46,662 nt of DNA from Peptoniphilus_A hominis (GTDB taxonomy: Bacteria > Bacillota > Clostridia > Tissierellales > Peptoniphilaceae). Location of the stretch: positions 1 to 46,662 of the forward strand of contig NZ_JBBMFO010000015.1 of the NCBI RefSeq assembly GCF_040096015.1, written 5' to 3'. The translations under genes and the position numbers were made by a program. Of this stretch, positions 15,901 to 24,900 are shown in pieces (position 1 is the first letter of the stretch; each line of letters opens with the position of its first letter). A model generated the notes under the pieces. It made no database searches, was not told where the DNA came from, and saw only the letters and a program-made list of their open reading frames with translations.

Positions 15901-18900
15901 TGCTACATAGCCACCTGGTTTGTATTCTAAGGTAATATAACCTTGGGCTCCAGAAATAATTCTACCCATTGGTTCTTTTGTTTCTGGGTCTATAAAATTT
16001 GCTTCCTTTAGTGGAATTTCCTTTGGATTTCCACTATCGTCCTTTACCTCACTTAGGATTAAGCAAGTGTCAATATCAAACTTGCTATCCTTAACTAAGT
16101 CGCTGAAGTTGTAAACTGTGTTACTAGGATCACCTTTTATTTTTGCTTGTGCATCTTTAAGTGCTATTTGCTTTTGGTTATTTGGGTCTATTATTGTTAG
16201 GTCAACCAAATTAACTTCTTTTTTAGTTTTTGGATTGATGATCTTGCCAGACCTTGTGTCAATTTGTTTGATTGTGAACTCTAAAAGTGGTCCTTCAATA
16301 GGTTTATAACCTTGAGGCGGTGTAACTTCTAGTAGTCTATAACGACCTGGTTCAAGTCTTCTGAAACCAAAGTAACCGTTGAAAGCTGATGCTACATAGG
16401 ATTCATCAAGGTCATACCAGAAGGATCCTTCCTTCTTTTGTAGCTTAAATACTGCACCTTCTAGTCTGTTTTTATTGAAATCCTCTTTCTTCGGATCTGT
16501 TTCTAACTTAGCGTGCTTAGAGAAAGTAAGATTATAAGTTTCATCTTCGTTTGTTATTGTCATACCTTCTTGAGGCACTGTCTTAATTGTATCTGATGAA
16601 TACAAGTCTTTGATATCTGCCTTGGTAGTTGAAGTTTGGATTGGCTTGGCATTCTTAATGTTTGAGTTAGTAAGATCTGACGATAATACTATTCGACCTG
16701 CATCGTAGTATGTGCCATCAATGTATGTGCCCTTTCTTAACCAAACTGCATATTTTTCATTGTCAGAATTGCCATAGAACCATGCATTAGTATCAGCTGC
16801 AGAATGCTTTGAAGCATAGAAGTCACGAAGTGCTTCCATACCTTGTTGGTAGGCTGCATCTCTCTTAGTTTGGAGACCGCCTGTGGAACCAATATCTTTA
16901 TCATACTTCCAACCTAATTGTCCTTTTTCAAAGGTTCTTTGGGCAAATACCCATTCTCCACCATAGAAGTCTACCTTTAATTCTATTTCTCCAAGATCTT
17001 TGATGTTGTCATCGTAGAATCCTTCAATATCTATGAAGTAAACTCCGTCATTTGATAGGTTGATTTGGTCTTCGTCAAAGCCCCAATCAAATGGTCTCCA
17101 CCTTGCAGTGTTGACTACAGATACATTAGACTTTCTTAAGTCATAGTCCTTTAAAATTTCATCCACATTAGGTGTTAGCCCTGGGTTTGAAACCTTATAA
17201 GTTGTTCTATAAGCAGTCTTTACACCACCCTTTGTCGTTACTGGAGAAGCTGAAGGTGTATCTTTCTCTTCTCTCTTAGTTGTAGGAGTAATTTGTACGT
17301 TGACCTTGCCATTGTATCCTCTAGTATCTACATAGATTCTTTGGATGAAAGTCTTATTGACAGGATCAATACTCTTGATTATTGACTTGTATTTAATTGT
17401 ATCAGTTGAATTAGTGTTATCTCCTGCCTTTGCTCCCTCAGATGATAGGTATGAAGTAGATGAATGCTTAGGACCACTTTGTGTGATTACAAGTTGTCCA
17501 CCTTTTTCTTTTACTTCAAGTTTCCAAGGAGCTGCTGGCTTTTTGTAACCTGCTGGAGATTTAGTTTCTGTCAACAAATACTTACCTACTTGAAGTTTTA
17601 CAGTATTACCATTTTCGTCTACAAATTTTACATTACCATTTTCATCAGACTCAGCTGTAACTATAGTAAAAGTAGAGTCAACTTCAGTGTAGTCGTCATT
17701 TGTCTTTTTAAGTTCAAACTTTGCACCTATTAGTGGTGAATCTGCTGAGTTCTTCTTATAGATTTTAAGTTCAATACCAGTTTGCTTGTTGGTAATTTGT
17801 GCAAATTTCCCTTCTGGGATTTCAACTTCTCCATCAGAAGGAATTGATGTTCCATCAGAAGTGAAGCTTGCAGATACAGTAACTGCAGAACTTGGCATTG
17901 TAAAGTTGTTGTCTGTAACTTTTATAGGGTTACCACTTGCATCAGTAACTGTGTAAGATTCTAATTTGAATCCTTGGTTAGGAACTGGTGTAAGAGTTAC
18001 AGTTTCTCCTGGTTTTGCAACTACCTTATCTGTATTAACATAACCATTTTGAGTGTCAGCTATCTTTACTTCATAAGAACCTGATGCTATGTTACTTAAT
18101 GTAGTATAAACTGTAACATCTGATGCTGGCATTAAGAAGTAACCAGTATTTGGTCCAGTCTTTACAAAGTTAACAAGTTGACCATCTGATTTTTTTACGA
18201 AGATACTCTTTAGAGCAGAGGATGTACTCTTCATAGATACACTTACATCTACTTTTTCGCCTTCTTCAGCTTGACCTGGTACTCCCTTTGCTGGAGTAAC
18301 TGTAACTGTTCTTCTCTGATCTGGGTCTATACCTACAATAAACTTATCTTTTTGTATAGTTGTAGGCTTAAAGAATGCATTTAGATAAACATCTTTATCT
18401 GGCATTATAAAGCTAGGGTCGCTACTATTATTAACAGTTGCTAGTAACTTTCCTTGTCTATCTAGAACTTCTATTTTTTCAAGTTCATAGCCAGTATCAG
18501 GATTTACTGTTACTGTTACCTTTTCTCCCGCTTTTGCAGACCTTGGTGCTGTAATAGAACCATGTTCTACGTTTGGAATAACGTTTATATTAGATGTTTT
18601 GACTTGCCAAATAGCTTTAACACTTGTATTTGCATTAACAGTAATAGAGTCTCCCACTGCTTTTTCTTGTCCATCTACTAGCCAAGCCTTAAATTCTTGA
18701 TTGGTTGGAGCTGTAAATCCACATTCAGGCAATACATAAGCTTTGCCTTTTTCAACAGTTTGGTCTGTCATAGTGCCAGATCCACCGTTTTTATCAAAGG
18801 AAACAGTTACAGTTTCTGCAGGCTTGTCTGTCCAAACCGCATAAAATGTTACATCAGCACTTACTGTTACTACTCTGCCTGGATCAAATTCTTTTCCATT

Positions 18901-21900
18901 AAACCCCCATGTTTTAAAGATTTTACCTGCTGGTGGAGTGAAGCTATTTTGTGGCATAGTAAAGTCAGGTTGACCTTTCCTTGCAAAATAAGGTCCCATT
19001 GTTCCAGATCCAGTATTTGGATGGAAACTTATCATTACATAGTTTGGATCTCTTTCAAATATTGCATAAACATCTGCCTTAAAGTTACCCATTGGGAAAG
19101 TCATTTGTCCATTACCTTCATAAATGGCTCGTGTATAGTCAGATTCAGGTCTGTTTATATAAAGTTGTTTTAATCTATAACCTGGGTCTGCTTTTACAGT
19201 TATGGTAACATCTTCATATTGCCTTGCTTTGTTCTTATCACTTGTAACCTTACCATTTTGAGTTGGCATTATGTTTATAGGATAAGTTTGAACTTTCTTA
19301 AATGTTGCAGTAACATTAGCATCAAATTTACCCATTGTAAAAGATGCTTCTGAGCCATTAACATAATGTGTAACGTCACTTCCATTTATATTGAGCTTAT
19401 CTAAAACATATCCTGGGTCTGGTGTAATAGTTAGTGTAAATGTATCATTTTCTTTTGCTTTGTCTTTATCACTTGTAACACTACCATATTGAATGTTAGG
19501 GTCAATTATTACATTGTAAAGAATTTCTTGATTTCTATTAATATCATCTTCACTTGGATAAGAGTCTCCTGCCCATGATTTCTTTGAGTTATCGTATGGA
19601 CCTGATTTATTACCAAATTCATAATCTGCTCCTAAACCGATAGAACCATCACTTGAATAGGAAGACTCAACTTCAACCAATATTGTTTTATTGCTTTGAA
19701 GAGTTGCCTTAATCCTCATTGGTCCGGTATCGTTTCTTTCTTGCTTAGGATTTATTCTAATTTCTTTTTTACCCGTAATATTATCTATTGTCGAGCTTGC
19801 ATCGACTTCATAGAATTTTACCTTTGATATTTCCTTTGTTCCTAGTTTTAAATAAAGGTCATTTCCTGGTTCCGGTTCTCTATGAATTTCGATCTTTCCA
19901 GCAAAGTTTCTACTTCCTGGTTTGAACAAGAATATTTGTCTGAATCTGTCATCTTTTTTATTTATTTCAGTGATTTTCGTTTCCATGTAATTAGCAGTAT
20001 GAGCTTTATTTGTTCTATTAGTGGATAGGCTTGGATCAACTTGTTCCCAACCTCCAGCTCTTACTGGTCCTGGAACTATTGGATCAGAAATTTCTAGTCC
20101 TGAACCTGTTCCTAGTGCAAAGTCTCTGTTGTAAGCTACCATTGCAACTTCACCGAAGGTCATTCCATCTTTTAATTGGTTTTCAAGATTATTTTCTCCA
20201 TAGACTGCCTTTATGTTTTGTCTTATTGCTTCTTGATTTATTTCTGCTTGAGACTTAAGTGGGGTTTTTCCATTTGTTTCTGGAGCTTTACCATATTGTG
20301 CTGCTTTTAAGGCTTGCATTTGTTTTGCCAATCTAAGATTTCTAACTGGCTTTTCTTCAGTTGAATTAGGATCTCCTACTGATAGGATTGTATTTTCTTC
20401 AGCTGGTCCGCTTAAAAGCTCAGCAGATCTTGCAGCTGTTCCTCCTGGATTATTTGTGACAGTAGCTTTAGGAAGAACTTTGATGAAAACTTTACCGTCA
20501 GCCTCTATCCTAACTGACCAATCATTATTAGCTAGTTCATATCCTGGAGCTGCCTTTGTTTCCTCTAACTTATAAGTTCCTGGTGTAAGCTTGTTAAAAG
20601 AAATCATTCCATCAGAACCTGTTGTCATAAATCTTTCATCTTTACTTGGATCTGGACCTGTTAGTTTAAATTCTGCTCCCTTGATAGCTTGTCCAATATC
20701 ATCTTCTTTAACCTTCTTTAGTTTGAAACCAAAGGTTTTTGATTCATTAGTTACATCTAGAGAGTTGTCAGATATATAAGATCCTTGGATACCTGTAGAT
20801 TGTTCCAGTACAGGACCAGTTTCTTTTATAATGTCAACTCTTTCGTAGTAATCGGACTTCCAATAAGTTACGCCATCTTCTACCCAGTCCATGCCTGTAC
20901 CGACTCCACCACTAGCTTCTTTATAAGGAACTTTAATATCCACTACTATTGGTTTGTCTGTAGCTGGGAAGTCTAGGCTTAATCTATCAGGCTCTCCATA
21001 CCTGCCTTTTACTGCCTTTGCAGAGCCCTTAACAGAGTCTGTTATGTTTTCTGCTCCGTAATCAGCAAGTCTAATATCAGATATCTCGCCTGTGACAGCT
21101 TTATTAAGTTTAAATACTTGATAGTCTGTGCCAGCTATAGCATTTCCATTGTACCAATCCATATTTGTGTATTCTACTTTTTCTCTATGGATTGTACCAT
21201 TTGTTGCGCCAATGCTGTTAGCTTCTGGGTTTAGGACATATCTTTGGATAACGTATTTTTCATCTTTGTTAATACCAACTATTCTTGTTCCCATCTTAAA
21301 TGGCCTTGGGAAAGCTCCTGTCCAATCAGTTCGTCTGTTGTCGTAAAGGTTCCAACCTTCTAGGCTTCTGCCTTTTACATCAACCCAATTAACATTAGCT
21401 TTTTCTAGGATAGAACCAATTGTATTTCCAGCTTGAGATTTTTCTTTGTAGTTATAGACTTTCTTCTTGCCGTCAGCATCAATTACAAGAACCCATTTTT
21501 TGTTAAGTTTCCTATAACCTGCTGGGGCTTCAGTTTCTTCTATAACATAAGTTTTATTTTTTTCTAAAGGAGGTGTGAAAGTTACAATACCCTTGTCATC
21601 TGATACTCCAGTTGCGACAGTTTTTGTTTCCTTTTCATCCTTGATTACAAACTTAGCGCCTTGAAGTGGATTGCCATTCCCGTCTTTCTTGTAAACTTTG
21701 AATTCTTCTCCAACTGGCTTGTTGGTTACAGATATTACTATTGTGTCTTTGCCTGTAAGCTCAGTACCAGCTCCACCAATTTCTCTTATGACTACCTCTC
21801 CTGTGTCATAGACAACAACTTGCCATCTTCTATTTGACTTGATGAATTTATCTGGAGCTTGGACTTCTTCGAGGGTATATATGCCTGGCTCTATGTTGTT

Positions 21901-24900
21901 AAACTCAACTATACCATCAGCACCACTATATCTTGCAATTGTTGTTGTGCCCTCAGTGTCCTTTAGTTCAAATATAGCACCAGCTAAAAGACTATTATCA
22001 GCTTCATTTGTCTTTTTGATTTTAAAGGAACCTGGTGTGTACTTTTTATTTATAAGTTTAATCTTTTGTGAGTAGTAAGTAGGAACTTCTTTCCCTGTTT
22101 CTGAACCCAATGCCCAGTTGTAGTTACCCTTTTGGTATGAGCCTGTGTGTCTTTGACCATTAGATAGGTAATAACCAGACCATAGGTCTTTAAATCTTTG
22201 TTTGTCTGTAACCTTAAAAGTTTGAACTATTACATAACCTTCATTGCCTGATACTCTAGGTACTTGAATTTCTAGTGGGTGTCTTTCATGACCATAATCT
22301 AGAAGACCTTCGTGGCTCTTTAGATATTCAGGTCTATAGGTAACCCTAACATCTCCGCCAGATTCTGAGAATCCTACATTAGGATTTACCTTTGATTTTG
22401 AATAAACTCTACTGTAGTTTGAAGTGTCTTGCTCTGGTCTAATACCATAAGATAAAGGCATTAGGTTTTGTTTTCTTGTTTGATTTCCATAGACCTTGTA
22501 GATTTTTAAGTCTTCAAATCCAAAGGCTGGATATCCATCTGCACGATAGTATTCCAAACCTGGTCTAGGTTTTCTCATTGAAAGCCAATCAAGTCTGATT
22601 GTTCTTTGACCACTAGACATATTAGTTGGGTTGTAGTAAGAAACAGCCTTTAGATAGATTTCTCCATCTTCACCTTTATAAATGTCTGTTATATATTCAC
22701 TTGTTAGTGGTCCGCCTCCACCTTGGGAGTCATATGAATAATAGTCAGTCTTTACGTTGAAGTCTAATGTCTTATTGCTAGTTGCTGCATTTTGATCGTC
22801 TGGGTCTACTACTATCTTAAAGTTATAGCCAGAACCTTTATTTGTTTGTGTAGCATAGTACTTGTCTGGAATGATACCGACAATTTTAATTGATGCGTTT
22901 ACATTAGATGCGTTATCTTCAAAAACATAGGTTAAAAGATTTGTGTCATAGTTAAAATAAGGTTTTGCTATTACTTTTCCATCACCATCTTTTAAGACCG
23001 GTATTTCATATACATATCTCTTGAAGTCAAGGTTTCTATCAAATTGGATTTTAAATTTTCCACCCTTAACGGCGTTACTTATATTATAAGTAGCATCGTA
23101 TCTGTAGGATTCTATACCATAGGCTTCCCAAACACCTTCTTGCCAACCAATACGACCATCGTCTGGTTGGTTTTGTTTTTCTTGAAGGGTCATGGATTGG
23201 TTAACAACTTCAACTTTTCTTTGACCAATATCTTGTCCAATTTCTACATCTTCTAGGATATAGTCAATACCATTTTTAGGTATACCATTGCCATCTTTAA
23301 ATCTAGCCTTGTAAGTTACCTTGCCATCATCTGTTACATTTACATCAAATACAACATTTGATTTCTTGTAACCTTGAGGGGCTTTCTTTTCCTCTATAAT
23401 ATACTTGCCTGGTGCTTGCTCGCCAAAGGATGCAAGACCTTTTTTATTTGCGTCATTTGAAGCTTGAACGTCTATTATAGGATTATTATTGGAATCCTTT
23501 AGGGTGAATGTTGCACCAGATAGTCCATCTACTCCGTTTTCATCAACTTTTGTAACTTCAACTTTTGCTTTTGGAAATTCTTCGTTAGCAATAGTTAATG
23601 TTACTCCATCACTTGTAGGATTTGTTTGTGTAGAGTCTGATGAAGTTGACAAGCCAATTGTTTCTTGGATTCTTGCTTCGTTTTCAACGCTTTGGTTATC
23701 TGTTAACCAGTCATAAGATACTGCACTTGTATTTGTTCCGCCACTTGCTGTTACCTTTACTAGGAAGCCCCAGTCATTATTAAATCTTGCTGTTGGGAAT
23801 TTTATTTGGTAACCAGTTTTTCCTGTAAATGGATCTTTAACATTTGCAGTTCCTGTAATTTCATTTGCTCCACCAGCATTTATTTGGTTAGCTCCAGTGT
23901 ATTCATTGGCATTTTGGTCATACATCTTATTTCTAACAGTATTTCTATTACCTGGATCTACATCGATTACTTCTACAGAATTAATAGATCCACCGCCTGC
24001 TAGGTTAAGGTTAAGTCTTGTATCTTTATTTGTGCTTCCATCATAACCATTAGCTTCTGGTTTTAAATAGATATAAAATTCTACATTTCCATTTTGGTCA
24101 ATGCTTCCATAGTGCATAGCATTCATGTAGGATGGATAAGATGGATAGTAATTGTGTCTAGCAGTAACAGTTGCTATTTTCCCACCTTGCATAGAGATGT
24201 TATTGCCTTCTACTGATATTTTGCCATCAGAAGATACAGTAATTTGTTTTGCAGTTTGATCTAATTTGTATCCAGCTGGAGCTTTATTTTCTATAAGAGC
24301 ATAAGTACCTGGACTTACATTTCTAAAACTTGCTCGTCCGTTGGCATCTGTTGTTAGTTTGATTGTCTCTCTTGGACTTTGAAGGGTGAATTCTGCTCCA
24401 GAAAGTTTCTTAGCAGGGTCCTTGCTATCTGTTTTTATAATTGTAAAGTCAGAGTCTTTTTCACCTGTAGACTCTGTCATTGTATTGTAAATGTGATAAG
24501 CGCCGTCTAGTAGTGAATAGTAGTTGTACTTTTCCTTGTAGGAATAAGTTTTTCCATCTGGTAGTGTAGTATCAGCTGGAAGAACTTGAACTATATTTGG
24601 AGTAATCTTAGTTTCTGATCCATCACTTCCAATTTCCCATGTCTTAACAGCTGGAAGGTCGAATTCTCTATCTGCTTGGCCTGGTTCTCCTTCGCCAACT
24701 GTTACTGGACTTGCTAAAGCATTTCCATTAGCATCTTTAACTTCTATGGTTTGTTCTGGCATCTTTTTAGTGGCATCTATACCAGACCATGTTTGCTTGA
24801 TTTTTATAGGTTGGTATTTGTTGATGTTAACACCTGAAAGTGAATAACCAGCTTCTGATTCTGTTATATTTGTATTAAATTCATAAACTGCGATTCTACC

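Noticed and set aside
17826..19515. CRISPR-like repetition within the adhesin gene
   Set aside because: The repetition is at protein level, with diverged 70-80-residue units; no short identical DNA repeats with unique spacers exist here or elsewhere in the window.
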